Shown here in pieces: positions 9,560 to 18,113 of a stretch of DNA of 64,000 nt. How positions within the stretch are numbered: position 1 is the stretch's first letter; every line of letters starts with the position of its first letter. The stretch is from the NCBI RefSeq assembly GCF_039555535.1, contig NZ_CP154630.1:4415001-4479000 (forward strand), read 5' to 3'. The stretch comes from Stenotrophomonas maltophilia. GTDB taxonomy: Bacteria > Pseudomonadota > Gammaproteobacteria > Xanthomonadales > Xanthomonadaceae. The notes under the pieces are model-generated. The model had not been told where the DNA came from, did no database searches, and was given only the letters and a program-made list of their open reading frames with translations. The translations under genes were made by a program, and so were the position numbers.

Positions 9560-9588
9560 TTGACAGGGTCGATACACATCCGCAGAAT
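9560..9588 (+). promoter_or_regulatory. Sigma-70 promoter of the tRNA-Met/tRNA-Gln pair
   Basis: A perfect -35 box TTGACA (9560-9565) is followed after 17 bases by CAGAAT (9583-9588), which would place the start of transcription about 8 bases before tRNA-Met. No other gene starts here, so it most likely drives both tRNAs. Confidence 0.75.
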
Positions 9589-9602
9589 AGCGGGCTCACC
9601 AA

Positions 9603-9679
9603 GGCTATGTAGCTCAGCCGGTTAGAGCACAGCACTCATAATGCTGGGGTCGGTGGTTCGAGTCCACCCATAGCCACCA
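9603..9679 (+). tRNA. tRNA-Met (CAT), elongator type
   Basis: A 77-base cloverleaf with acceptor stem GGCTATG/CATAGCC, a D-arm with GGTTAGAGC, and anticodon stem CAGCA/TGCTG around loop CTCATAA (anticodon CAT at 9637-9639). The T-loop TTCGAGT and an encoded CCA are present. The first acceptor base pair is G-C, which excludes the initiator (its first pair is mismatched), and the body resembles elongator Met rather than the GGCCC-type Ile(CAT) tRNA. Confidence 0.95.
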
Positions 9680-9734
9680 CACTGAAAATCAAGTTGTTTT
9701 TCAGCGTGAAAAGTGAGAAAATAGTTGCACGTTT

Positions 9735-9809
9735 TGCCCCGTCGCCAAGCGGTAAGGCACCTGACTCTGACTCAGGCATTCGGTGGTTCGAATCCATCCG
9801 GGGCAGCCA
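9735..9809 (+). tRNA. tRNA-Gln (CTG)
   Basis: A 75-base cloverleaf with acceptor stem TGCCCCG/CGGGGCA, anticodon stem CCTGA/TCAGG around loop CTCTGAC (anticodon CTG at 9767-9769), T-loop TTCGAAT, discriminator G and an encoded CCA. The U1-A72 first pair and the D-arm CCAAGCGGTAAGG are typical of tRNA-Gln. It lies 55 bases after tRNA-Met and probably shares its transcript. Confidence 0.95.
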
Positions 9810-9862
9810 AATTAAAAGCAAAAGGCCAGATCGAAAGATCTGGCCTTTTGCTTTTAATTTGG
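9807..9862 (+). terminator. Very long perfect hairpin terminator of the tRNA operon
   Basis: A 26-base perfect stem closes a GAAA tetraloop (9833-9836). The left arm begins with the last bases of the encoded CCA of tRNA-Gln and the right arm ends ...CTTTTAATTTGG. A-rich and T-rich outer segments flank a GGCCAGATC core, so it can terminate in both directions. Confidence 0.85.
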
Positions 9863-9885
9863 TCGCGCATCCCACCGACCAGGAG

Positions 9886-9957
9886 CAGCCGAGCATCGGC
9901 TCGGCTCTACAGAGACACAGGGTCGGATCCTTTTCCGCAGGAAAAGGCCCTGACCCC
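9886..9957. repeat. SMAG half-element plus GGGGTC-type palindrome
   Basis: 9886-9910 is a single SMAG arm (CAGCCGAGC...GGCTCTAC). 9920-9957 is an imperfect palindrome of the form GGGTCGGATCC-TTTTCC..GGAAAA-GGCCCTGACCCC. The second element belongs to a family seen four more times in the window (two near 11.8 kb, one each near 37.7 and 55.6 kb). Confidence 0.8.
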
Positions 9958-9989
9958 ACCCCCTCCAATGCACACTCCCCCGAAACGAC

Positions 9990-10015
9990 AAAAGCCCGGC
10001 TTCGGCCGGGCTTTT
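9990..10015 (-). terminator. Terminator of the rplM-rpsI operon
   Basis: An 11-base perfect stem AAAAGCCCGGC / GCCGGGCTTTT with a TTCG (CGAA on the minus strand) loop, 50 bases past the rpsI stop. The T-run in the minus direction follows directly; the symmetric A/T flanks mean it can also stop transcripts coming from the left. Confidence 0.85.
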
Positions 10016-10064
10016 GCTTTTCCATCCAGCGGGCTCCCGAAGGAGCCCAGCCAGGCGCGGTAAA

Positions 10065-10457
10065 TCAGCGCTTGGAGAACTGGGTGGCGCGACGGGCCTT
10101 GTGCAGACCGACCTTCTTACGCTCGACTTCACGGGCGTCACGGGTCATGAAGCCAGCCTTGCGCAGCTCGGACTTCAGGGTTTCGTCGTACTCGACCAGC
10201 GCACGGGCGATGCCCAGACGGATCGCACCGGCCTGGCCGGTGGTGCCGCCGCCAGCGGCGGTGACCAGGATGTCGAAGCTTTCGGTGTTCTTGGTCAGCT
10301 CGAGCGGCTGGCGCACGATCATGCGCGCAGTCTCACGACCGAAGAACTCGTCCAGCGGACGGCCATTGACGGTGATGTTGCCCGAACCCTTGCGCAGGAA
10401 CACGCGAGCGGTGGAGGACTTGCGGCGGCCAGTGCCGTAGTTTTGAGTGATAGCCAT
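10065..10457 (-). CDS. rpsI: 30S ribosomal protein S9
   Basis: 130 residues, the normal length for S9. It begins [19 protein letters not shown], contains the conserved [10 protein letters not shown] stretch (about residues 68-77), and ends in the basic tail RATQFSKR that reaches the ribosomal P site. It lies 2 bases downstream of rplM in the universal L13-S9 operon. Confidence 0.98.
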   Translation of the reverse strand: MAITQNYGTGRRKSSTARVFLRKGSGNITVNGRPLDEFFGRETARMIVRQPLELTKNTESFDILVTAAGGGTTGQAGAIRLGIARALVEYDETLKSELRKAGFMTRDAREVERKKVGLHKARRATQFSKR

Positions 10458-10459
10458 GA

Positions 10460-10888
10460 TTAGATATCCAGAACCTGCGGCTGCTGTGCGGCGTGCGGAT
10501 GCTCAGTGCCAGCGTAGACCTTGAGCTTGCGGTACATCTGGCGACCCAGCGGGCCCTTCGGCAGCATGCCCTTCACGGCGATCTCGATCACGCGCTCCGG
10601 GTGACGCTCCAGCGCCTGGGCCAGGGACTCGGTCTTCAGGTTGCCGATGTAGCCGGTGAAACGGTGATACATCTTGTCCTGCAGCTTCTTGCCGGTGACG
10701 GCAATCTTTTCTGCATTGATGACGACCAGGTAGTCGCCGGTATCAACGTGGGGGGTGTAGACCGGCTTGTGCTTGCCGCGCAGACGGCGGGCCAGCTCGG
10801 TGGCGAGACGGCCCAGGGTCTTGCCCTCGGCGTCGACGAGGTACCAGTCGCGCTGGACGGTCTCGTTCTTGGCAGTGAAAGTGCTCAT
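10460..10888 (-). CDS. rplM: 50S ribosomal protein L13
   Basis: 142 residues, the normal length. Family segments are visible: [19 protein letters not shown] near the start, [12 protein letters not shown], and the [16 protein letters not shown] block near residues 110-127. L13 is an early assembly protein of the large subunit. It is the first gene of the operon, with a good promoter about 90 bases upstream. In E. coli L13 represses its own operon; nothing in this sequence settles whether that holds here. Confidence 0.98.
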   Translation of the reverse strand: MSTFTAKNETVQRDWYLVDAEGKTLGRLATELARRLRGKHKPVYTPHVDTGDYLVVINAEKIAVTGKKLQDKMYHRFTGYIGNLKTESLAQALERHPERVIEIAVKGMLPKGPLGRQMYRKLKVYAGTEHPHAAQQPQVLDI

Positions 10889-10979
10889 GAAGAACTCTAG
10901 GTTAGGTCGGGCTCATTGCGGCGAAAGGCTCGCCGGAACTCTGCCACGCGTTGTGAAAAGGTGAAGCGTAAGAGGCGGG

Positions 10980-11008
10980 ATTGTACTCATCTTGCCGGGG
11001 GCGCGCAA
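10980..11008 (-). promoter_or_regulatory. Sigma-70 promoter of rplM-rpsI
   Basis: On the minus strand, TTGCGC (11003-11008) and TACAAT (10980-10985) are separated by exactly 17 bases. This gives a leader of about 85 bases before the rplM ATG. The site lies in the divergent gap to coq7. Confidence 0.7.
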
Positions 11009-11086
11009 CCCGCCCCCTGGGCCGGGTTGGCAGGGGCGCGGGGCCGGGCGAGAATCGAGGGGTCTTCCGCCCCACCCCGTACTGCC

Positions 11087-11731
11087 ATGACCGTGCTCCG
11101 CCAGACCACCCCGCTGGACCACCTGCTGACCGAGGCGCAGCGCGCCCTGGACACAGTGTTCGGCAATCCGCCGGCGGCCCGCCCCTACCCGGCCGCGGAC
11201 ACCGACGAGCCCGGCATGGACAGCGCCGAGCGGCGCCACGCCGCGGGCCTGATGCGGATCAACCACGTCGGCGAGGTCTGCGCGCAGGGCCTGTATTTCG
11301 GCCAGGCCGCCGTGGCCCGCGACCCGGCCACGCGCGAACACCTGCTGGAAGCGGCGCAGGAAGAAACCGACCACCTGGCCTGGTGCGCCACCCGACTGCG
11401 TGAGCTGGACAGCCGTCCGAGCCTGTTCAACCCGCTGTGGTACGCCGGCAGCTACACCATCGGCACCCTGGCCGGGCTGCGCGGCGACGGCTGGAACCTG
11501 GGCTTCGTGGTCGAGACCGAGCGCCAGGTGGAGGCCCATCTGGACGAGCATCTGGTCGACCTGCCGGCCGGCGACCTGCGCAGCCGCGCGGTCATCGCGG
11601 TGATGAAGGACGACGAGGCCCGCCATGCGGTCCACGCCGAGCAGGCCGGCGCACGCCGCCTGCCGTTCCCGATTCCGGGGGTGATGGCGGTGGCCTCCAA
11701 GGTCATGAAGACCATCGCCTACCGGCTGTAG
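11087..11731 (+). CDS. coq7: Demethoxyubiquinone hydroxylase (Coq7 family)
   Basis: A 214-residue di-iron monooxygenase that adds the last hydroxyl group in ubiquinone synthesis. The ligands appear in the expected order: E in [21 protein letters not shown] in the central [13 protein letters not shown] segment, and DDEARHA near the end. The open frame extends 57 codons upstream, but that part is Arg/Gly-rich and overlaps the rplM promoter, so the ATG at 11087 is chosen. Two inverted palindromes follow the stop and probably end the transcript. Confidence 0.95.
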   Translation: MTVLRQTTPLDHLLTEAQRALDTVFGNPPAARPYPAADTDEPGMDSAERRHAAGLMRINHVGEVCAQGLYFGQAAVARDPATREHLLEAAQEETDHLAWCATRLRELDSRPSLFNPLWYAGSYTIGTLAGLRGDGWNLGFVVETERQVEAHLDEHLVDLPAGDLRSRAVIAVMKDDEARHAVHAEQAGARRLPFPIPGVMAVASKVMKTIAYRL

Positions 11732-11741
11732 GGAACCCGCC

Positions 11742-11844
11742 GGGGTCGGATCCCTTTCCCATCGGGAAAGGGCTCTGCCCCCTTACGGTCCGTGATCCAT
11801 GATGGGGTCAGAGCCCTTTTCCCGCGGAAAAGGGATCCGACCCC
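11742..11844. repeat. Two GGGGTC-type palindromes in inverted orientation
   Basis: 11742-11781 reads GGGGTCGGATCCC-TTTCCC..GGGAAAG-GGCTCTGCCCC, and 11804-11844 reads GGGGTCAGAGCCC-TTTTCC..GGAAAA-GGGATCCGACCCC. Each folds on itself and the two are inverted copies of one another, so a larger stem is also possible. They fill the gap between the convergent coq7 and sugE and can terminate both. Confidence 0.85.
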
Positions 11845-11849
11845 GTCAA

Positions 11850-12170
11850 TCAATTGGGCGAGACCAGCTTCAGGCCGATCACACCGGCCACGATCAGGCC
11901 CACGCAGGCCAGGCGGGCCGGTGAGGCGCTGTCGTTGAACAGGTAGATACCCAGCACCGCCACGCCCAGGGCGCCGATGCCGGTCCAGATCGCATAGGCC
12001 GTACCGACCGGGATGCTCTTCATCGCCTGGCTCATCAGGTACAGGCTGATCAATGCGGACACCACCGTGGCAACGGTAGGCAGGGGTTTGCTGAAGCCTT
12101 CGGAGTACTTCATTCCAAGTGCGAAACCGATCTCGAACAGACCGGCCAGCAACAGATGGATCCAGGGCAT
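11850..12170 (-). CDS. sugE: SMR-family guanidinium/quaternary ammonium exporter SugE (Gdx)
   Basis: A 106-residue protein with four membrane helices, the length of the small multidrug resistance family. The essential glutamate is E13 in LLLAGLFEIGFALGMKYSEGF, and the pattern of small residues (GTAYAIWTGIGALG) is that of the SugE/Gdx branch, which exports guanidinium in exchange for protons. The ATG at 12170 has an AAGGAG 9-10 bases upstream. No guanidine riboswitch is recognisable in the leader; the hairpin there is the speD terminator. Confidence 0.92.
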   Translation of the reverse strand: MPWIHLLLAGLFEIGFALGMKYSEGFSKPLPTVATVVSALISLYLMSQAMKSIPVGTAYAIWTGIGALGVAVLGIYLFNDSASPARLACVGLIVAGVIGLKLVSPN

Positions 12171-12206
12171 GGGTGGGGGCTCCTTACCTTTTTTGAGAAA
12201 AACGAA

Positions 12207-12234
12207 ACGGCCCGGTGTTTTCACACCGGGCCGT
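12207..12234 (-). terminator. Rho-independent terminator of speD
   Basis: A 12-base perfect stem, ACGGCCCGGTGT / ACACCGGGCCGT, with a 4-base loop, followed on the minus strand by TTTCGTTTTTC. It lies about 105 bases after the speD stop and just before sugE, separating the two. Confidence 0.85.
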
Positions 12235-12338
12235 GGGTCGGTACATCACCGTGGAACTGTAACGCGTGCGGGGCACTGGTTCCACGGGGCGGGTCGTCCC
12301 GCCTGGGTGGCGATGCCTGCGGGCATCGCGCATGGGGC

Positions 12339-13133
12339 TTACTCGGACAGGTTGCGGCCGTGGAACAGCTCTTCGATCTCGCGCTTGAGCAGCGCTTCGA
12401 TCTTCATGCGTTCCTTGAACGACAGGTTCTTGGCCTTCTCCTCGAACAGGTACTGGTCCAGGTCGAAGTCCTTCAGGTGCATCTTCGTGTGGAAGATGTT
12501 TTCCTGGTAGACGTTGACGTCGAACATCTCGTAACGCGACTTGATGTTCTTGGCCAGGAAGTTCTGGATCGAGTTGATCTTGTGGTCGATGAAGTGCTTC
12601 TTGCCCTTCACATCGCGGGTGAAGCCACGGACGCGGTAGTCCATGATCACGATGTCCGACTCAAGGCTCTCGATCAGGTAGTTCAGGGCCTTCAGCGGGG
12701 AAATGACGCCACAGGTGGCCACGTCGATATCCGCGCGGAACGTCGCGATACCTTCCTGCGGATGGGTTTCCGGGTAGGTGTGGACAGTGATGTGGCTCTT
12801 GTCCATGTGCGCGACCACGGCGTCGGAGATCAGCTCCTTGCCGGCCAGCTTCTTGTCGATCACCGGCTCTTCGGAGATCAGGATGGTCACCGAGGCACCC
12901 TGCGGGTCGTAGTCCTGGCGGGCCACGTTCAGGATGTTGGCGCCGATGATCTCGGCGACATCGGTCAAGATTTGAGTCAGCCTGTCGGCGTTGTACTCTT
13001 CATCGATGTATTCAATGTAACGCTGACGCTCCTCTTCGGTGCGCGCGTAACACACGTCATAGATGTTGAAGCTCAGCGCCTTGGTGAGGTTGTTGAAACC
13101 CTGCAGCCTCAGGCGAGGCAACGGCTTGACCAC
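12339..13133 (-). CDS. speD: S-adenosylmethionine decarboxylase proenzyme
   Basis: 264 residues, the length of the E. coli-type SpeD. It makes the aminopropyl donor for spermidine and self-cleaves before S113 (K112-S113 in [13 protein letters not shown]) to form the pyruvoyl cofactor. The motif around the catalytic cysteine is present ([17 protein letters not shown]). No speE is next to it. It is transcribed divergently from clp, as in Xanthomonas. Confidence 0.96.
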   Translation of the reverse strand: MVKPLPRLRLQGFNNLTKALSFNIYDVCYARTEEERQRYIEYIDEEYNADRLTQILTDVAEIIGANILNVARQDYDPQGASVTILISEEPVIDKKLAGKELISDAVVAHMDKSHITVHTYPETHPQEGIATFRADIDVATCGVISPLKALNYLIESLESDIVIMDYRVRGFTRDVKGKKHFIDHKINSIQNFLAKNIKSRYEMFDVNVYQENIFHTKMHLKDFDLDQYLFEEKAKNLSFKERMKIEALLKREIEELFHGRNLSE

Positions 13134-13216
13134 GGCGGTCGATTCCTGTGTAAGAAGGGAAAGGGGGAATTATGGGGCAAACTGCCCCCGGGGGGAACGT
13201 GAAGACGCAAGAGTTC

Positions 13217-13232
13217 TGGCACACTGTTTGCC
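13217..13232 (+). promoter_or_regulatory. Candidate sigma-54 (-24/-12) promoter of clp
   Basis: TGGCAC (13217-13222), 5 bases, then TTGC (13228-13231), with exactly ten bases between the GG and GC pairs as RpoN promoters require. Transcription would start near 13243, about 64 bases before the preferred clp start. No enhancer site was identified. Confidence 0.5.
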
Positions 13233-13306
13233 CTTAACAATTGCGCTGGTTAAGCTCCGCTATCGACCCCGTGAATCCGTTCATGCGCAGAGGGAGCGCC
13301 CCTATC

Positions 13307-13972
13307 GTGTCAACCGTGCGCCTAGCTAGCAGTCCACTGGCCTTGGATATCGCCACCATCGATCGTTTCCTGGCGCACAGCCACCGGCGGCGATATCCCA
13401 CCCGTACCGACGTCTTCCGACCCGGTGACCCGGCGGGAACCCTGTATTACGTTGTCAGCGGCTCGGTTTCGATCATGGCCGAGGAAGATGATGATCGCGA
13501 GCTTGTGCTGGGCTACTTCGGTGCCGGCGAGTTCGTTGGCGAAATGGGCCTGTTCGTCGAATCGGACCGCCGCGAGGTGATCCTGCGGACCCGTACCGCC
13601 TGCGAACTGGCCGAAATCAGCTACGAGCGCCTGCACCAGCTGTTCCTCGGCCCGCTGTCCGCCGACGCCCCGCGCCTGCTGTACGCGCTGGGCCAGCAGA
13701 TCTCCAAGCGCCTGCTCGATACCAGCCGCAAAGCCAGCCGCCTGGCATTCCTTGACGTTACCGATCGAATCGTGCGCACGCTGCACGATCTGGCGCAGGA
13801 ACCGGAAGCGATGAGCCATCCGCAGGGCAGCCAGCTGCGCGTGTCGCGCCAGGAACTGGCCCGCCTGGTCGGCTGCTCGCGCGAAATGGCCGGCCGCGTG
13901 CTGAAGAAGCTGCAGACCGACGGCCTGCTGCATGCACGCGGCAAGACCGTGGTGCTGTACGGCACCCGTTGA
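13307..13972 (+). CDS. clp: CRP/FNR-family regulator Clp (Crp-like protein)
   Basis: A cyclic-nucleotide-binding domain (about residues 20-135, with RPGDPAGTLYYVVSGSVS and GEFVGEMGLF) is followed by a winged-helix DNA-binding domain (RVSRQELARLVGCSREMAGRVLKKL). The sequence is close to Xanthomonas Clp, which is a c-di-GMP-responsive global activator of virulence genes. The preferred start is GTG 13307, with AGAGGGAG at 13290-13297; the in-frame ATG 13283 would add 8 residues. The Clp recognition helix SREMAGRVLKK is intact. A sigma-54-like promoter lies upstream. Confidence 0.94.
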   Translation: MSTVRLASSPLALDIATIDRFLAHSHRRRYPTRTDVFRPGDPAGTLYYVVSGSVSIMAEEDDDRELVLGYFGAGEFVGEMGLFVESDRREVILRTRTACELAEISYERLHQLFLGPLSADAPRLLYALGQQISKRLLDTSRKASRLAFLDVTDRIVRTLHDLAQEPEAMSHPQGSQLRVSRQELARLVGCSREMAGRVLKKLQTDGLLHARGKTVVLYGTR

Positions 13973-13990
13973 CCGTTGAGCACCCGGTGG

Positions 13991-14010
13991 GTGCGGACCT
14001 TGGTCCGCAC
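13991..14010. repeat. Short GTGCG..CGCAC palindrome after clp
   Basis: GTGCGGACC-TT-GGTCCGCAC is a 9-base perfect stem with a 2-base centre, preceded by CACCGGTGG-like sequence. It has the form of the GTGCCRACC repeats found elsewhere in the window (about 21.95, 31.9, 34.4, 46.4 kb). Confidence 0.7.
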
Positions 14011-14034
14011 TCCTTCGCGCGCTAGGCTCGGTGC

Positions 14035-14796
14035 ATGGAACTGAGCAGCGAATTCTGGTGGTTCATCCTCATCGGCCTCGGCGCACAGCTGGTCGACGGT
14101 GCGCTGGGCATGGCCTTCGGCCTGGTGTCCTCGTCGGTGATGCTGAGCATGGGCCTGCCACCGGCGCAGGTCAGCGCCAGCATCCACACCGCCGAAGTAT
14201 TCACCACCGGCGCCTCGGGCGTGTCGCACCTTGCCGCCGGAAATGTCGATAAGCGCCTATTCCTGCGCCTGGCCCTGCCCGGTGCGGTGGGCGGCGCGGT
14301 GGGCGCCTACGTACTCACCCAGATCCCCGGCGACATCATCCGCCCGTTGATCTACCTGTACCTGCTGGTGCTGGCGATCATCATCCTGGCCCGCGCCGCC
14401 GGCCGCTGGATGCCCAAGGGCGAAATCCGCCGGGTACCGGTGCTGGGCTTCTTCGCCGGCCTGCTGGACGCCAGTGGCGGCGGCGGCTGGGGCCCGGTGG
14501 CCACGTCCACCCTGCTTGCCCGCGGCGGCCAGGCGCGTACCACCCTCGGCACGGTCAACGCGGCCGAGTTCATCGTCACCCTGACCATCTCGGCCACCTT
14601 CCTGCTGTCGATGGGCGTGCAGCACCTGCAGATCGTCGCCGGCCTGCTGATCGGCGGCATGATGGCTGCGCCAGTGGCGGCCATCCTGGTCAAGCGGGTG
14701 AAGGAGCGCTGGGTGCTGGTGGCCGTTGGCATGCTGGTGCTGGGCATCAGCCTGTTCCAGATCGGCCATGCGGTGTACGGGCACCTGTATCGCTGA
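14035..14796 (+). CDS. TauE/SafE-family anion exporter (probable sulfite/organosulfur)
   Basis: 253 residues with about eight membrane helices in two homologous halves, the layout of TauE/SafE permeases. Conserved stretches are GALGMAFGLVSSSVMLS in the first half and GFFAGLLDASGGGGWGPV in the second. Members export sulfite, sulfoacetate or other small anions; the substrate cannot be read from sequence. The ATG lies 62 bases past clp with a palindrome between, so it may have its own promoter. Confidence 0.88.
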   Translation: MELSSEFWWFILIGLGAQLVDGALGMAFGLVSSSVMLSMGLPPAQVSASIHTAEVFTTGASGVSHLAAGNVDKRLFLRLALPGAVGGAVGAYVLTQIPGDIIRPLIYLYLLVLAIIILARAAGRWMPKGEIRRVPVLGFFAGLLDASGGGGWGPVATSTLLARGGQARTTLGTVNAAEFIVTLTISATFLLSMGVQHLQIVAGLLIGGMMAAPVAAILVKRVKERWVLVAVGMLVLGISLFQIGHAVYGHLYR

Positions 14797-14805
14797 GTCA
14801 TCCCC

Positions 14806-14882
14806 TGTAGAGCCGAGCCATGCTCGGCTGATGGCGCACGGATACCGCAACGAAGAGCAGCCGAGCATGGCTCGGCTCTACA
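14806..14882. repeat. SMAG dimer repeat
   Basis: Two 25-base arms, 14806-14830 and 14858-14882, are perfect inverted copies beginning TGTAGAGCCGAG. They sit between the convergent TauE-like gene and the HAD phosphatase gene, where the long stem can act as a bidirectional terminator. Confidence 0.95.
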
Positions 14883-14893
14883 GCAGGCTCGGA

Positions 14894-15610
14894 TCAGGCC
14901 TTGTCGCCGCCGCGGTCCACGCAGCCCCAGTTGAGGATGCGGGTACCGGCCGGCAGCACGCTGCGGAAGAAATCCACCTTGGAGCGCTTCGGGTTCACCA
15001 CCACCGGCGCTTTCGCGGCCAGCAGCAGCGGCAGGTCGGCGGTGCTGTCGGAGTAGGCGATATCGATGTTGCCGTAACCGCGCTCGCGCAGCATGCGCAT
15101 CTTTTCTTCGTTGTGGCAGTGGCGGGTCGGGCCGACGCCCCCCAGCCGCGGGCCGACCTCGGTGCCGATCACCGGCACGTCCTGGTGGGCCACGAAGGCC
15201 AGGATCGCGCGGGCCAGTTCCGGCGGCGCACCGGTGGCGACCACCACGCGGTCCCCCTTGGCGCGATGCGCCGCAAAGATGTCCAGCGCCTGCGGCAGCA
15301 GCTTGGCGCGCATCTGCGCCTCGTTGCGCAGCACGTACGCGTCGATCACCTTGTTGAAATCACGCGCCCGGTGCAGGCCGAAACTGCCGATCCACACGTA
15401 AACCGAAATACCCGCTCGACGGGTCGGCAGCATCGCCACCAGCGGCCCGGCGATCGGCGTGACCAGCAGTGCGGCCAGCATGCGCAGCGGGTTGCGCTTG
15501 ATCAGCGAGGCGAACAGGTGGGTGCCCGAATCGCCGTCGTAGAGGGTGTGGTCGAAGTCGAAGACCACCAGCGGCGCATCCTCGCGCGGCGTTGGATAGT
15601 GCGTTGTCAT
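14894..15610 (-). CDS. HAD-superfamily (HAD-IB) phosphatase
   Basis: 238 residues with HAD motifs: [11 protein letters not shown] (nucleophile D18, general acid D20), a TGAPPEL motif II and DSTADLPLL motif III. The layout, with a helical cap after motif I, is that of HAD-IB enzymes related to phosphoserine or phospholipid head-group phosphatases; the substrate is not clear. The start overlaps the trpC stop by 4 bases (ATGA), so it is the last gene of the trp cluster and translationally coupled. A role in tryptophan synthesis is not known to me. Confidence 0.85.
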   Translation of the reverse strand: MTTHYPTPREDAPLVVFDFDHTLYDGDSGTHLFASLIKRNPLRMLAALLVTPIAGPLVAMLPTRRAGISVYVWIGSFGLHRARDFNKVIDAYVLRNEAQMRAKLLPQALDIFAAHRAKGDRVVVATGAPPELARAILAFVAHQDVPVIGTEVGPRLGGVGPTRHCHNEEKMRMLRERGYGNIDIAYSDSTADLPLLLAAKAPVVVNPKRSKVDFFRSVLPAGTRILNWGCVDRGGDKA

Positions 15611-16401
15611 GCCGCGAAGAATAGCTGACGCAGGCCCTCGCCCGGCTCTTCCACGCGCATGAAGGCCTCGCCGACCAGGAACGCGTGGATGCCGGCGTCG
15701 CGCATCAGGGCCACGTCCTGCGGGCCGAGGATGCCGCTTTCGGTGACCAGCAGGCGATCACGCGGCACCGCCTTCTGCATGTCCAGGGTGGTCTGCAGCG
15801 ACACCTCGAAGGTGCGCAGATTGCGGTTGTTGATGCCGATCATCGGAGCCGGCACCTGCAGCGCGCGCTCCAGCTCATCGATGTCATGCACTTCCACCAG
15901 CACGTCCATGCCCAGCGAAAGCGCCAGTTCGGACAGGGTGGCCAGCTGGGTGTCGTCCAGCGCGGCGACGATCAGCAGGATGCAGTCGGCGCCAAGCACG
16001 CGCGCTTCGTACACCTGGTAGGCGTCGATCACGAAGTCCTTGCGCAGCACCGGCAGCGTGCAGGCCTCGCGGGCCTGCTGCAGGTAGGCGTCGGCGCCCT
16101 GGAAGAAATCGACGTCGGTCAGCACCGACAGGCAGCTGGCACCGCCGAATTCGTAGCTGACGGCAATGTCGGCCGGGCGGAAATCCGGGCGGATCACGCC
16201 CTTGGACGGGCTGGCCTTCTTCACCTCGGCGATCACCGCCGGGTCGCCGTTGGCCACCGCCGCCTGCAGCGCGCGCACGAAGCCACGGACCGGCGGGGCG
16301 CTGGCCAAGGCGGCCTGCAGCTCCTCGAGCGGGCGCTGGGCGCGGCGCTGGGCTACTTCTTCGGCCTTGCGGGCCAGGATCGTCTGCAGGATGTCGCTCA
16401 T
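15607..16401 (-). CDS. trpC: Indole-3-glycerol-phosphate synthase
   Basis: 264 residues, the length of a single-function TrpC (no TrpF fusion). It converts CdRP to indole-3-glycerol phosphate. Family segments seen: [12 protein letters not shown] (about residues 56-67), [21 protein letters not shown] and VTESGIL. The ATG at 16401 is chosen; the 16-codon extension is not family-like. It follows trpD after a 74-base gap and overlaps the HAD gene by 4 bases. Confidence 0.97.
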   Translation of the reverse strand: MSDILQTILARKAEEVAQRRAQRPLEELQAALASAPPVRGFVRALQAAVANGDPAVIAEVKKASPSKGVIRPDFRPADIAVSYEFGGASCLSVLTDVDFFQGADAYLQQAREACTLPVLRKDFVIDAYQVYEARVLGADCILLIVAALDDTQLATLSELALSLGMDVLVEVHDIDELERALQVPAPMIGINNRNLRTFEVSLQTTLDMQKAVPRDRLLVTESGILGPQDVALMRDAGIHAFLVGEAFMRVEEPGEGLRQLFFAA

Positions 16402-16475
16402 CGTCGTCGCTTCGGTACTGGGGCGGTGAGGACGGCCATTATCGGCCATCGGGTGGGTCAGGCTGAACCGCGCGC

Positions 16476-17507
16476 TCAGGCAACCAGCGCGCGGGTGGTG
16501 TCAACGTACTGCTGCAGGCGCTGGCGGGCGCTGCCGTTGGCGATGGCGGCACGGGCGCGGGCCAGGCCGTCGCCGATGTCGCTGGCCACGCCGGCCACGT
16601 ACAGCGCCGCGCCCGCGTTGAGGGCAACGATATCCAGCGCCGGGCCGGGTTCGTTGTCCAGCACCGCGCGCAGCAGGGCAATGGACTGCTCCGGGCCATC
16701 CACGCGCAGGTTGCGGCTGGCCGACATGGCAATGCCGAAGTCTTCCGGATGGATCTCGTACTCGCGCACCTTGCCGTCGCGCAGTTCGCCCACCAGGGTG
16801 CCGGCGCCCAGCGAGATCTCGTCCATGTTGTCGCGGCCCCAGACCACCATGGCGCGCTCGGTGCCCAGTTCGCGCAGCACGCGCGCCTGGATGCCTACCA
16901 GATCGGGATGGAACACGCCCATCAGCACCGCCGGCGCGCTGGCCGGGTTGGTCAATGGGCCGAGGATGTTGAAGATGGTGCGCACACCCATTTCGCGGCG
17001 GACCGGGGCCACCACCTTCATCGACGGGTGATGGATCGGCGCGAACATGAAGCCGATGCCGGTCCGGTCGATGGCCTGCGCCACCTGCTCCGGCTGCAGC
17101 TCGATCACCGCGCCCAGCGCTTCGAGCGCATCGGCGCTGCCTGACTTGGACGACACGCTGCGGTTGCCGTGCTTGGCCACGCGCGCGCCTGCGGCGGCGG
17201 CGACGAACATCGCGCAGGTGGAAATGTTGAAGGTGTGCGAGCCATCGCCACCGGTACCGACGATATCGACCAGGTTCGTGGTGTCGGCCACCGGCACTGG
17301 CCGGGCGAATTCACGCATCACGGTCGCCGCCGCGGCGATTTCGTCCACGGTCTCCTTCTTCACGCGCAGGCCGGTGAGGATCGCCGCGGTCATCATCGGC
17401 GAGACATCGCCGCGCATGATCTGCCGCATCAGGTCGACCATTTCGTCGAAGAAGATTTCGCGGTGCTCGATGGTGCGGTGCAGGGCTTCCTGGGGGGAGA
17501 AGCTCAT
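16476..17507 (-). CDS. trpD: Anthranilate phosphoribosyltransferase
   Basis: 343 residues, typical length. Transfers phosphoribose from PRPP to anthranilate. The PRPP-binding motif [14 protein letters not shown] (about residues 86-99) and the following [19 protein letters not shown] stretch are intact. It lies 16 bases after trpG, which is a separate gene here rather than fused to trpD. Confidence 0.97.
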   Translation of the reverse strand: MSFSPQEALHRTIEHREIFFDEMVDLMRQIMRGDVSPMMTAAILTGLRVKKETVDEIAAAATVMREFARPVPVADTTNLVDIVGTGGDGSHTFNISTCAMFVAAAAGARVAKHGNRSVSSKSGSADALEALGAVIELQPEQVAQAIDRTGIGFMFAPIHHPSMKVVAPVRREMGVRTIFNILGPLTNPASAPAVLMGVFHPDLVGIQARVLRELGTERAMVVWGRDNMDEISLGAGTLVGELRDGKVREYEIHPEDFGIAMSASRNLRVDGPEQSIALLRAVLDNEPGPALDIVALNAGAALYVAGVASDIGDGLARARAAIANGSARQRLQQYVDTTRALVA

Positions 17508-17523
17508 GGGAATGCTCCTTGGA

Positions 17524-18111
17524 TCAGGCCGCCGGACGCTGCAGGAAATTGCGCAGCAGGGCGTGGCCGTGTTCGGTGAGGATGGATTCGGGGTGGAACT
17601 GCACGCCTTCCACCGGGAACTGGCGGTGGCGCAGGCCCATGATCTCTTCGATCGAACCGTCGTCGTTCTCGGTCCAGGCGGTCACTTCCAGCACGTCCGG
17701 CAGGCTGTTCTTGTCCACCACCAGCGAGTGGTAGCGGGTGGCCTGATAGCGGTCCGGCAGGCCGGCGAACACGCCCTTGCCTTCATGGCGGATCGGCGAG
17801 GTCTTGCCGTGCATGATGTTGCCGGCACGGATGACCGTGCCGCCGTAGACCTGACCGATGCCCTGGTGGCCCAGACAGACGCCGAGAATCGGCGTGGTCG
17901 GGCCCAGCCGCTGGATCAGTTCCAGCGACACGCCCGCTTCGTTGGGCGTGCACGGGCCGGGCGAGATGACGATGCGCTCGGGCTTCTGCGCGGCGATCTC
18001 GTCCACGCTCATCGCATCGTTGCGCACCACCTTGACCTCGGCGCCCAGCGTCTGCAGGTACTGCACGAGGTTGTAGGTGAAGCTGTCGTAGTTGTCGATC
18101 ATCCACAACAT
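17524..18111 (-). CDS. trpG: Anthranilate synthase component II (glutamine amidotransferase)
   Basis: 195 residues. A class I glutamine amidotransferase that feeds ammonia to TrpE. The nucleophile cysteine is in [11 protein letters not shown], with [14 protein letters not shown] upstream and the His-Glu pair near the C-terminus ([13 protein letters not shown]). The ATG at 18111 gives the family start [14 protein letters not shown]. It begins 2 bases after the stop of the SIMPL gene, a tight junction. Because TrpG-type subunits can also serve 4-amino-4-deoxychorismate synthase, a double role is possible. Confidence 0.97.
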   Translation of the reverse strand: MLWMIDNYDSFTYNLVQYLQTLGAEVKVVRNDAMSVDEIAAQKPERIVISPGPCTPNEAGVSLELIQRLGPTTPILGVCLGHQGIGQVYGGTVIRAGNIMHGKTSPIRHEGKGVFAGLPDRYQATRYHSLVVDKNSLPDVLEVTAWTENDDGSIEEIMGLRHRQFPVEGVQFHPESILTEHGHALLRNFLQRPAA

Positions 18112-18113
18112 GG

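Noticed and set aside
9603-9679. tRNA-Ile (CAT) or initiator tRNA
   Set aside because: The acceptor stem and body match elongator Met, and the first base pair is G-C.
12171-12260. Guanidine riboswitch ahead of sugE
   Set aside because: The only hairpin is the speD terminator; the paired ACGR loops or other guanidine-riboswitch features are not seen.
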